A DNA stretch of 64,000 bases from Anolis sagrei (Eukaryota > Chordata > Lepidosauria > Squamata > Anolidae): contig NC_090022.1 of NCBI RefSeq assembly GCF_037176765.1, positions 78,307,209 through 78,371,208 on the forward strand, in the 5' to 3' direction. The stretch's first letter is position 1. Each line of letters opens with the position of its first letter. Positions 35,701 through 45,989 of the stretch are shown one piece after another. The translations under genes were made by a program, and so were the position numbers. Below the pieces are notes generated by a model. That model made no database searches, was not told the DNA's origin, and saw only the letters and a program-made list of their open reading frames with translations.

Positions 35701-36500
35701 TTGGTCCTATTTTTAATTGAATATATTAAGTTTCCTTGGTTTAGTGTCAGTTAGTGGTGACAGCTTTAAAATGTATAAAAAGAAAACTTATCAATCTCAT
35801 GTAGCAGAAACATAATGGAATCCAGGGCCAGATAAAACCATTCCTAGTTTTAAGACAACCTGAGAAGCTACACAAGTATATGAACACACTGTCCTGACTG
35901 ATAACTTGACAAAATAAGAGCTAAATTGATACAATGCAATGCAATAACATTGCACCCCAATTATTGAAAGAACCAGCAGCTGGTTTCCTTTCCCAGCCTT
36001 TCCATTGATGCTACAGGTGCCTAGTGTTGCAATTCAACTCACAGTCCTCACACAAATGAAGATTTTCCCATCCATGCCCGGCATTGCACCTGGGATCTCA
36101 GAATAAATTTCCATGAAGAACTTCTGTATGAATTAGGGCAACATCCTTCTTGCATTTCAAATTATGGCATGGGTTTTTGTTTTTGTTTTTGAATGATTGA
36201 CAAATATCAATATGTGCAGGAACAGTACATGGATATATAAAGAGTTGGCAAAGAGATCAAGAGAGATCAAGTTCATCATTTCAGTGCAATTCAGCAAGTG
36301 GGGACATGACCACAGATCAGAAAAGACTTTATCTCACCAATCTTTGGCTATGAGTGTGTTTCAAAAAGAGAAATGATACTCTCTATATGTATTACCACTT
36401 GCCCATGTTATTTTCCCCCCATAATATCTAATCCCAAAGATGTGTAGTATATGTGTATGTGTGTGTTTAGAAACAGAATTGCCCACACCCTTTTCTCCCA
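29746..36500. other. CLTB-HIGD2A intergenic region, sparse repeats
   Basis: I see no gene. Supported pieces: worn hAT-like folds at about 30205-30330, 32095-32270 and 32566-32668; a Sauria-type SINE at 31012-31165; a small local duplication at 31211-31303; a Tigger-like remnant at about 34912-35150 ('CCCATGGATTTTGGCATCC'); and a GT/TA microsatellite at 34839-34863. The rest is AT-rich unique sequence, part of which may be the HIGD2A 3' UTR. Confidence 0.45.
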
Positions 36501-36745
36501 ATAAGCTTTGCTAATGTCATATGCTCCAAGACACTGGTCTTATAAGACAGAAAAAGAAATGTATACACCAGTGACAAGGTTGAATCACTTGAATATATTA
36601 GCAGTAATATAAAAGTCTAGAGCCTTCTGGCAGCATAACTCTGAGACATCATCCTGGAAGACAAGTGCCGCGTCCATGTTAGAAAGACCCATTCCTAGGC
36701 TACATGGCACGGACAGTCACATTTTCCTGCATGGTAGCAGTGTGT

Positions 36746-38920
36746 TCACTTCTTGGGCTTCAGTGCCGTAACAACCACACCCACGACCAAGGCTGCAACG
36801 GTGAAGCCCTGAGCCAGGATTCGTGCCCGCATCATTATCTGGGACTGGCGAGTGTTGCCCCTCTTAAAACAGATGAGCCCATAAGTTAGGACTCCTGCTG
36901 TACCAAGGCAGCCTATAGAAAAGGACAAGAGAGGCATGTGTCAAAAAGCAACATGAGATCATCTTGTGGACAGAAAATCAACTGTCTAAAGAGAAGTTCA
37001 TTTTAATTTAGTCTCAGTATCCCCTGCCCATTGGTAAAATTGCAATTTCTCTACAAGGCAAAAACCTTGGGTTAAAATAGAGAGGATATAGGAAGTATTT
37101 TAAAAAAATAAATAAATACCAAAGGGACAAGATGGCAAAGCAACATTTTCCCAAGAACAGAACACCCTCCACTTTTACAGATTAGAACACAGGATCTCTG
37201 CAAAAAGTAGGAAACTGCAAACAAAAATAGTGTTTATTAAACCCGAAAGAACACTTCTCAAGGAATATCTAGGTTCTCGGTATTTGGGGTATTGCTAATG
37301 ACACTTGGCGTTCCACGTTTGCAGGCTTAATGTTTGCAGATTTGATTATTAGATTTGATCCAGATATTTTCTCTCAGAATCTCTAGGTCCTGCAGCATGA
37401 CTTCTAGCAAAAGGTGACCACAGAGTTGCCCCAGAGGACCTAGATTCCTAGAGAGAAAATCTTAATCTGGAGTACTACTCCCACAATTCCTAATAACCGA
37501 TAGGCTGTCTAAGGCTTTCATGGATGGAATCACTGGGTTGCTGTGGGTTTTTCAGACTGTATGGCCATGTTCTGGAAGCATTCTGGAACATGGCCATACA
37601 GCCTGTAAAACTCAAAGCAACCCAACCAATAGGCTGTTAGGAATTGTGGGAGTTGTATTCCAACACACCTGGAGGACCGGAGTTTGCCCATGCCTGGATT
37701 ATAACACAGTATAATGAGGATGCACTCCTCTGTAAAGATACAGAATGGGGGACGCCTGGGTCTAGAGCAGTACATGTGAAAAAGATCTTGGGGTCCTCGT
37801 GGACAACAAGTTAAACATGAGCCAACAATGTGATGTGGTGACAAAAAAGCCAATGGGATTTTGGCGTACATCAATAGGAATATAGTGTCTAGATCCAGGG
37901 AAGTCATGCTACCCCTCTATTCTGCCTTGGTTAGACCACACCTGGAATATTGTGTCCAATTCTGGGCACCACAATTGAACAGAGATAATGACAAGCTGGA
38001 ATGTGTCCAGAGGAGGATGACTAAAATGATAAAGGGTCTGGAGAACAATCCCTATGAAGAGCAGCATAAAGAGTTGGGCATGTTTAACCTGAAGAGAAGT
38101 CTGAGAGGAGACATGATGAGGGCCATGTATAAATACGTGAGAGGAAGTTATAGGGAGGAGGGAGCAAACTTGTTTTCTGCTGTCCTGGAGACAAGGACAC
38201 GGAGCAATGGCTTCAAACTACAAGAAAGGAGATTCCACCTGAACATGAAGAACTTCCTGACTGTGAGAGCTGTTCAGCAGTGGAACTCTCTGCCCCAGAA
38301 TGTGGTGGAGGCTCCTTCTTTGGAAGCTTTTAAACAAAGGCTGGATGGCCATCTGTCGGGGGTGCTTTGAATGCATTTTTCCTGCTTCTTGGCAGGAGGT
38401 TGGACTGGATGGCCCATGAGGTCTCTTCCAACTCTGTGATTCTAATGATTGAATAACAAGAGCGTTTTCTGGGAATTAGAAATAATATTACATTTAAATT
38501 AGTTTATAAATCAGTTTAGCTTTATGGATAAAACTCAGGGCTGCATTCTACCTGCAGGGGGCACCTACACGATGACATTAGCCCAGTTTGACGCCACTTT
38601 AACTGGCAGGGCTCTATGCTATGGAATCCTGGGAGTTGTAGTTTGGTGAGGCACCAGCACTCTTCGGCGGAGAAGGCTCAAGACGTTGTAGGCCTGGGTT
38701 TCCTAACAGACCTGTGGGAGTTGAAGGCCAAAACACCTGGCGGTTCAAGGGGTGCGAAGCTTGCCCTCTCCTTACCGATGGGCACCAGCGGGTTCTCGCG
38801 GGTCTTGCGCATGAACTTGTCCGCGAAGCCCTCCTCGCGGTGGTGGTAAGCGCCCGGCTGGAAGCCCTCGATCAAAGGGGGCCGGCTGGGGTCAAGCGGA
38901 GGCGGAGGGGCCTGCGCCAT
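36746..38920 (-). CDS. HIGD2A: HIG1 domain family member 2A
   Basis: This is a small mitochondrial inner-membrane protein that helps assemble cytochrome c oxidase and respiratory supercomplexes. Two coding exons on the minus strand: 38776-38920 and 36746-36912, joined in phase 1 to 312 nt, 103 residues (human 106). The N-terminal part has the family's PPxIEGF and KFxRKTRENPLVPIG runs. The HIG1 domain follows with two membrane spans (GCLGTAGVLTYGLICF and GFTVAALVVGVVVTAL). Between them is the HIG1 signature Q-x3-R-x-R-x3-Q, seen as QIMMRARILAQ. It ends LKPKK. The start is MAQAPPPP, chosen from length and family. An in-frame Met 11 codons upstream is not used in the family. Intron 1 (36913-38775) holds a CR1 and MITEs. 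Confidence 0.95.
37506..37695. repeat. Penelope-like palindrome and hAT fragment (HIGD2A intron)
   Basis: At 37506-37622 the Penelope-like 3' end appears once in each orientation, joined at 'TCTGGAAGCATTCTGGAAC'. At 37625-37695 is a hAT half-MITE ending 'GTTTGCCCATGCCTGG'. Confidence 0.6.
37748..38452 (+). mobile_element. CR1 LINE, 5'-truncated (HIGD2A intron)
   Basis: The 3' part of CR1 ORF2 keeps 169 open codons (37861-38370), with VRPHLEYCVQFWAP, KLECVQRR, and the end WNSLPQNVVEAPSLEAFKQR. The CR1 tail and ATTCTAATGATT end follow. The upstream part (37748-37860) is in another frame. It is antisense to HIGD2A. Confidence 0.9.
38560..38700. repeat. Half of a family A MITE (HIGD2A intron)
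   Basis: It holds 'ATGCTATGGAATCCTGGGAG' and 'GAGGCACCAGCACTCTT', the left arm and centre only. Confidence 0.6.
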
Positions 38921-39295
38921 GACGAGCGAGAGGCGAACAACACCACTCCGCACCTTAATGACTCTCCACGGCCTCCGTCATCAATAGGCGACGGAACCTC
39001 CTCTGCAGCCAATCGCGTTCTTCTAATGAACATTATTGTACTATGTACTGCTGGGGGATGTAGTCCAGCTAGCTTTTCCGTGTAATGCGAGCCATTAGTT
39101 GGACTGAGGGATGCTGGGAGTTGTAGTCCAGTCAGCCGTTCTTCTATGAAATCGACAGCACTGGCGGGCACGCAGAACTACCACTCCCGTCGGCCAATGC
39201 GCGGCAATTTTGCTGATTCTGCGGCTGCGCAGACGAGGACTTCGGCTCCGCGTGAGGAAAGTGGTGTCAGCCTCAGGAGAGGCGAGTGAGCGACC
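38921..39295. promoter_or_regulatory. Bidirectional HIGD2A-NOP16 promoter
   Basis: The two start codons are 375 bp apart and face away from each other. The interval is CpG-rich and has two CCAAT boxes (CAGCCAATCGC near 39005, GGCCAATGCGC near 39190) and a Staf/ZNF143-type motif at 39111-39130 on the minus strand. No TATA box is seen. It probably drives both housekeeping genes. Confidence 0.8.
39111..39130 (-). promoter_or_regulatory. Staf/ZNF143-THAP11 (SBS) type motif
   Basis: The minus strand reads TGGACTACAACTCCCAGCAT, close to the consensus ACTACAANTCCCAGNATGC. A second, partial copy (GACTACATCCC) lies at about 39053-39064. Confidence 0.6.
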
Positions 39296-39980
39296 ATGCC
39301 GAAAGCCAAGCAGAAGCAGCGGCGGCGAAAGTATAACTACAACATCAACCGCAAGAAGTTGAACAAAGCTGCCCGGAAGAAATCGGCGCCCCGGATAAAA
39401 TGGTGAGTAGGAAGGCTTTCATGGGGTGCAGCTACATTAGGCCTGGGCAGACTTGGGCCCTCTCATTAGGTGTTTTGGACTTCAACTCCCACCATTCCTC
39501 ACAGCCTCAGGCCCCTTCCTTTCCCCCCTCAGCCGCTTAAGCGCTTTAGAGCAGGCATAGGCATCCTTCGGCCCTCCCTCCAGGTGTTTTGGACTTCTAC
39601 TCCCACAATTCCTAACAGCCGGCTGTTAGGAGTTCTGGGCGTTGAAGTCCAAAGCACCTGGATAGAGGGCTAAAGTTGCCCATGCCTGCTATAGAGTGAA
39701 TACAGTTTGACCCCACTTTAGTTGCCATGGCACAATGTTGTAAGATCCTGGAAAGTGTGGTTTCACAAAGCCTTTAGATTTCATAAAGTACTTCAACAAA
39801 CTACAAATCCTAGGGTTCCACAGCATTCAGCCGTGGCAATTCAAGTGGAGTCAAGCCGTATTCACTCTACAGTGGAGATGCACCCAAAGACAGAAAATCA
39901 CACATCCGCTGCGCTTAGGGGCACAGGACCTCAATGAAAGTGGAAAACCGCAGATACAGATCTTGCTTCTTTGTTTTAGC

Positions 39981-40022
<42 letters not shown>

Positions 40023-43000
40023 TTTATTTGTACTCCACCACCAGCTCCCCAAGGGACTCGGGGCAGCTTACATGACATCAAGCCCAACAACACATCAATA
40101 AAAACAACAAGCAATAAGCCAAATAAACAATACAATTAGTATAACTCACACGTAGACAATAACACACAAGAATTTAAAAACCTATGGCTGGGCCAGATGT
40201 AATAGTTAAAACTTTAAAAATAAATGCTGGACATGAACAGAGGATGTATCTAGTAGGAGGGTTTCAAACCAAAAGTAGAGAACAACCCAATGGGTAATTA
40301 AAGTGCTTCTCAGGATATTTTGCAGGGGATTGTTTCCTTTATTCAGGGAGGGCACACTGGAACAGCCACGTTTTCAGGTTCCTCCTAAAGACTGCCAATG
40401 TGGGGGCTTGTCTGATATCCTTGGGGAATGAGTTCCAGTGTCAGGGGGCCACCATAGAGAAGGCCCTCTCCCTCGTCCCCACCAATCGTGCCTGCAAGGG
40501 AGGTGGAAGCGAGAGCAGGGCCTCTCCAGATGATCGAAGAGATTGCGTGGGTTCGTACACAGAAATGCGGTCACGCAGTTAGGTGGGTCCCAAACCATTC
40601 AGGGCTCAAGAGAACACCTCTCTAAGAATTTTTAGGTCTTCAAGATGAGTTTTCCTAGGATGCCTGTAAAGAAGGAATGGCTGCATCATCATTCGGAACT
40701 ATCAATGCAAAAGCAAGAAGACTGCAGTCAAGCTTCTGTTCAGGGAGTAGATCAAGAATTAGATGCTTTTCTGGAGTTGTGCTGTGATGCATACTTCATA
40801 TTTAGTTCTATACCAGCTGCAGTGTATTTCATAGTTAGATAACACAGCCCAACAGCAACACATTTTCCTTAGTTTTTTCTTAGTTTTTAGGCCCATTACT
40901 GGAATCCTTTGGGATGCTGATTCGGAAAATTGCACTGGATAGACCACATCAGTTCTAGTTTCTTAGATAGGGTTATCATAGTTTCTATGGGCAAGAGGAT
41001 GAAGACTGATACATGGCATACATTCTGTATCTCAAAAATGAACTGATGGGTGAAAAACTGGTGCTATTTTTGGAATGAACGGAAGCAGGGCTAACATTTG
41101 AGGCACCAAAATGTGTGTTGACCAGTGTAATTTGTGGAGGAAAAAAGACTTTAAATCCTAATGGCTTAATTTATAGATGTGTTAAATTATTATAAGGTTA
41201 CTATGGGCGAATAACAGTAATATTCATCATCTCAAGATCTCTGGACAGGTGTCTGTAGAAGAGCTGATGCTGTTTCTCAGTAGCAAATCTGTTGCGTGAT
41301 GGTTACTAAGAGAGGAAAGTTAGTGCAAAAATGCACAGCATTAATGGACAGGTTTATCTGTTTAATTTCTTCTCAGTTCCCAAATACGACATGCCTGGGA
41401 TCGGTCCAAAACAGTATCACAGAACTTGGCTGAAATGGGTTTGGCTGTTGATCCAAACAAAGCTGTTCCCATTCGAAAGGTAAGCAAACAGGTGATGCTG
41501 TGTGAGCTCAAAATAGGTTTTGTTGTCCACAAGTCAAGGGAGATAACCTAAATCAAAGCTTACAGTTGGGAAGAACTACCGGAAGCCAGAACAAAGGAAT
41601 CAGTGGATGTCCTGTGGTCTCTGCCTAAACACAAAGTGTATACAGGCAGTATCCGAGTTACAAACATCCGACTTACAAGCTACCCATAGTTAAGAATGGG
41701 GGTGAGACAACAGGAAGTGAAAGAAATCTACCCCTTGGAAGGGAAATTCACTCCTGAAAGGCTTATCATGGGGAAAAGGTGTCTCCACTGAAGCTTTATC
41801 CCCAATTCTTGTTTCCACAACAAGCCAAATCCAATTCTCACAGGGACAGAAAGTGCAGTGAAGAACCTATCTTGTTCATAACTTGAGGACTGTCTGTACA
41901 GGAGAAACATATAGTTTAAAACGGATAGCCAGAGGATGGGGTCCAAAATATTTTATTTAGATTTTTTCTCTCTCTCCAAAATCCCTGTAAATGCACTCTA
42001 GGGGATATGAAGGGTGTTCCATCATGTTTATTTTCCCCCTTCCTGGACCAATTTGTTTTCAATTTTATACAAATATTTTGCATGAAAATGCTCTATGATG
42101 TCCACAGGGGACACGGAGTACATTCCCACCACATCCTGCGGGCTTCCTGGGGCCAGTTTTTGGAACTCAGAATTTATTTATTATTTTATTTATTTATTAT
42201 TTATTATTTGCATTTATTGACCGCCCCTCTCAGCCCGAAGGCGACTCGGGGCGGTGAACAGCAACAAAAAGACAGTGTACAATAAATCAAGACAATACAA
42301 ACCAGACAATACAAACATAACATATACTTATACTAAAAATCCGCTTCGTCCAGTCCTGGGGTCATAGCCAAAATTCATAGTCCTAGTCCATTCCAGTGTC
42401 GTTTCAAGATACACTCAGTTGAAGGCCTGCTCGAAGAGCCACGTTTTCAGGCCCCTACGAAAGGCCATCAAGGAGGGCGCCTGTCTAACTTCAACAGGGA
42501 GGGTGTTCCACAGCCGGGGGGCCACCACCGAGAAGGCCCGCTCTCTCGTCCCCGCCAGACGTGCCTGTGAGGCAGGCGGGACCGAGAGAAGGGCCTCCCC
42601 AGATGATCTCAAGGCCCTCGTGGGCTCATAGGCCGAGATGCGGTCTGCAAGGTATTTTGGGCCGGAACCGTTTAGGGCTTTGTAGGATAACACCAGCACC
42701 TTAAATTGGGCCCGGTAGCGAATCGGCAGCCAGTGGAGCTGGGACAGCAGGGGCGTTGTATGCTCTCTGCGTCCTGCTCCCGTTAACAACATGGCTGCCG
42801 CGCGTTGGACTAGCTGAAGCTTCCGGGCCGTCTTCAAGGGCAGCCCCACGTAGAGAGCGTTGCAGTAGTCGAGGCGGGATGTGACCAAAGCGTGTACCAC
42901 CGTGGCCAAGTCAGACTTCCCAAGATACGGGCGCAGCTGGCGCACGAGCCGAAGCTGTGCAAATGCTCCCCTGGTCACCGCTCCAGGCTCAGCGATGAGT

Positions 43001-45707
43001 CCAGGGTCACACCCAAGCTGCGAACCTGCGCCTTCAAGGGGAGTGCGACCCCGTCCAGCACAGGCTGTAACCCTAGTTACCCAAGTATTTGAGAGTTAAA
43101 AGGGTGTTTTATTGGCAAGGGTAGGCACAGTCCTCCAAGATCTCCTAGGGGCCTAATGAGGCACTCCGGCCTTCCACAGTTATCCACTGTGGTCTAAAAT
43201 AATAAAAACATGATATTTACGCCAACAGCGAGGGAACTCCTGACTGTGAGAGCTGTTCAGCAGTTCCATTTCAGAGAAGATCAAATGCTTTAGGGCAGTG
43301 AAAAGGATACGATCAATTACATAATTACAGCTTTACGAACATTAATACTATGATAAGCCTTTGGGGAAATGTTTTACTCTTTTAAAAAAGATTTTTTAAA
43401 GTTGGGAAACCATTTTCTGTGTGTTAGAAAGAAGGGATCATGGTCATTTGTGGAACACCAAGATTACCTCTCAGGGTCTGATGTTGATCACCTATGGTTT
43501 GTAGTGAAAAAATGATTAAGTTTTTTTAGTTGAATTTTGACATTTATATTGCCTCACTTTAGACTTCAGGATTGGTGCAATGTCGAATGTTTTGTGTTTG
43601 TCTATGCCCGATGTTTTATAGTGTATTGGTTTTAATCTACTGTTATATGTTATGTTAGTTATGTGATGCATTTTATATTTTGTGAGGCATTGAATTTTGC
43701 CATTTACTTTGTTGTGAACCGCTTTGAGTCCCCCCAGGGGCTGAGAAAAGCGGTAAATAAATAAATAAATTTAGCCCAGCAGTTTTTTCTGGGTTGGCTT
43801 TGATAGGGAATAGATTATGCCATTAACACCTAAAGGTGTCCATCTTCACAGATGAGCAATGTGGATTTCTAATCATAGTCTATTTCTAGTGAAAGTTATC
43901 AGTTTGCATCGTGTAGTTATCTGAGATGACATATTTATTATTATCAGTTACACTCTGTCAAATAATACCTTAGAAACCCATGTTACAATATTTGCATAAT
44001 CCTGAAAGACAAATTAAGAGAGACATTGCAATTTATAAGACCTTTAAACTATTCTTGTGTCTGGAAAAAAGAACATTATTAAGATAAAGAAGGGGGAGAG
44101 AAAATAGTAGGGAACCTTTAAAATCCTGTAAAAATGCGTGAACTCCAGCTTTAGTGAAGGGTTGAGTTTAAAACTAGCAATGCATTAATTTTTATGTTTC
44201 ATATGTATAACATGGGCCATCATTTCTTTTAAAAACAGGGGATGAAAATGGACGTGGATGGCCAAGAAACCAAGACAAAAATAGTGCGAAAGCCATATGT
44301 AATAAATGGTTGGTATTGTCTTTCTATTGAAAATGCTGGTCTGATGCTTTGTAATTAAATAATAATAATAATCTTTATTTATAACCCGCCCTATTTCCTA
44401 GTTTGGGGGGGGGGGGGGGGGGAGACTCTTTATTTGAATTTTTGCAATGCACATCCTGAGGCATCCAATTGCCTTTGGACTTTTCCCAGTCAAATTAAGT
44501 ACAGCTTTCTTGATTGTGTGAGGTTTCATTGTCAAGCAGCCATAACATTGCCAAAGATAGAGTTTAATATGAATATGCCGTGTTGGTTGTTTTCATTTTT
44601 TCATAGACAGTCTGGGCCTTTCTGTTACTGAGCCTAGTTGTTATAATAATCTGTTAGCTGAATTTTGCTGGTTCATTTATGCCAGCACAGGCTTTTGAGA
44701 GTGTATTCTTCTGTCTTATTGCCTTTTCTTCTATACATCAGAGTTGGAATATGAGGCCAGCCTTCCTGAGAAGAAATCAGAGACCCTCTCCAAAGATCTT
44801 ATTGACTATGTCCAGCACATGATCCGGAATTATGGCGAAAATTTCAAGGTGGGTCATTCATTTTTCAGAAGACAGAGAAACCGGAAAACCTTGTGTTTGC
44901 ATGTTTTTAACTGCTGCCATTAAAATTTTCAGTTTTCAGGAATTCTTAGTCTGTCAGGCAAGATATAATTGGGGGCATTCATTGCCCATTTTATTGCCTG
45001 CTTCTTTCCAGCCTATTGACTTCATATTTTCTTTGCCAGACAAAACACATTTAATTCTTTGAGAACTCTAGTGGGTTGCATTTGCCTTCTGAGGACACCC
45101 AGAGTTTCTGACTGCACTTTTGTGGTTTTGATTTTTCATTTATTTTGTGTACAGCAATGTGCAGAAAGGAGCCATGATGCATTTTTAACTGATGCTTCTA
45201 GGAACTGACTGAGCCTCCACCTTGGGATTCAGTGAGCCTTGTGCACTGCTGATTTCATGCAATATTTGATATCATAATTGGGATAAAAGCCATGCAGTAA
45301 ACAAGGTGCCCACTGTTATTTCCAGGTTGGGAAAAGTAGCAGCAGGGATTGCTTTTCCAGCTACCCTCTGGCAGTCAGAGTAAATTTGTAAGGTGCCTGA
45401 CTGGAGCATATGTGAGCTAGAGTTCCCAGTGTCTCATGTTTGTACCTCTGAGCCTCTCCTTATTGTATGCTACTTGCATTCTGGGTGCAGAAGGCTTTCT
45501 AAGGCTGTCAGTTAACACTGCTGCATATACTTACAGTAACTGTTTTTCTTCTTAACCTACCAGAAAATGGCTCGCGATGAGAAAAACTATTACCAGGACA
45601 CACCAAAGCAAATAAAGAGGAAGATCAATGTGTACAAACGCTTCTATCCTGAGGAGTACCAAGCATTCATTGATTCTCTAAAACAGGAGAAGATGGATGA
45701 GCAGTGA
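39296..45707 (+). CDS. NOP16: NOP16 nucleolar protein
   Basis: This is a nucleolar factor for 60S ribosomal subunit assembly. Five exons: 39296-39402, 41377-41479, 44239-44308, 44742-44848, 45564-45707. They join to 531 nt, 176 residues (human 178). The N-terminus MPKAKQKQRRRKYNYNINRK is strongly basic, a nucleolar-targeting type. Conserved blocks follow: SQIRHAWD, QNLAEMGLAVDPN, RKPYV, ASLPEKK, LIDYVQHMI, and ARDEKNYYQDTPKQI with KINVYKRFYP near the C-terminus. The part after residue 70, encoded by the start of exon 3, is the most diverged, with GMKMDVDGQ. Exon 3 ends at an unusual donor, GTTGGT, chosen because it keeps the frame into LEYEASLPEK. Divergent to HIGD2A, convergent with ARL10. 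Confidence 0.95.
39440..39892. repeat. Two hAT MITEs and a family A MITE (NOP16 intron 1)
   Basis: A half hAT MITE is at about 39440-39540 and a palindromic one at 39548-39690. The MITE with 'GGATTCCACAGCATTCAGCC'-like arms follows at 39690-39892. Confidence 0.65.
39975..40615 (-). mobile_element. L2-type LINE 3' end (NOP16 intron 1)
   Basis: The (AAT)n tail is at 39979-40020. A 3' UTR nearly the same as that at 11796-12130 follows, then the coding C-terminus, whose complement is in 40400-40582. Same subfamily as the copy at 11760-12227. Confidence 0.8.
41643..41896. mobile_element. Mariner/Tigger-type MITE (NOP16 intron 2)
   Basis: A 254-bp element with inverted ends CAGGCAGTATCCGAGTTA and TAACTTGAGGACTGTCTG, each next to TA. 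It carries the 'CATCCGACTTACAA' block of this group. Confidence 0.75.
42170..43078 (-). mobile_element. L2 LINE, 5'-truncated, open C-terminus (NOP16 intron 2)
   Basis: 187 codons remain open (42415-42978), from MTRGAFAQLRLVRQ to TWLFEQAFN. It is about 93% identical by eye to the same part of the copy at 58306-60334, with a 13-bp gap in the region near 42980. The 3' UTR and TTTATTTATTATT tail run to 42170. Confidence 0.9.
43590..43772 (+). mobile_element. L2-type LINE tail
   Basis: It contains 'GAGGCATTGAATTTTGCC' and 'GTGAACCGCTTTGAGTCC', then AATAAATAAAT. Confidence 0.7.
44357..44440 (-). repeat. L2-type tail with poly-G tract
   Basis: AATAATAATAATAATC and 'ACCCGCCCTATTTCC' are followed by a run of about 18 G (44405-44422). 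It lies in NOP16 intron 3. Confidence 0.6.
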
Positions 45708-45967
45708 TTTTACTTGCCAGTTATGGATAGAGGAACCTTTACTATCTACAACTGCTTTACTTCAGATGCCACTTTTGGTGACTAGTGCCCAATAATTGAA
45801 ATTGGGATTAGATACCATTCTGTCCTTTCGAGAGAGAAGATGGGAAAAGTGTTTGTGCAGATGAGACTTGTGGTAATAATTTGGGACTGGTGGAGAACCC
45901 TTGCTGTTTTGCATTTACAGCTTTCATGTTCTTGCAGTATGATTTCCTTTGGAGTGATCCTGGTTGA

Positions 45968-45973
45968 AATAAA
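45968..45973 (+). terminator. NOP16 polyadenylation signal
   Basis: A canonical AATAAA lies 261 bp after the stop codon in otherwise unique sequence. Confidence 0.65.
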
Positions 45974-45989
45974 CAACTTTTCCAACCCT

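Noticed and set aside
37861-38370. 169-codon frame as a host gene
   Set aside because: It is the CR1 reverse-transcriptase C-terminus followed by the CR1 tail.
42415-42978. 187-codon frame as a host gene
   Set aside because: It is the C-terminus of an L2 LINE, same as part of 58550-60313.
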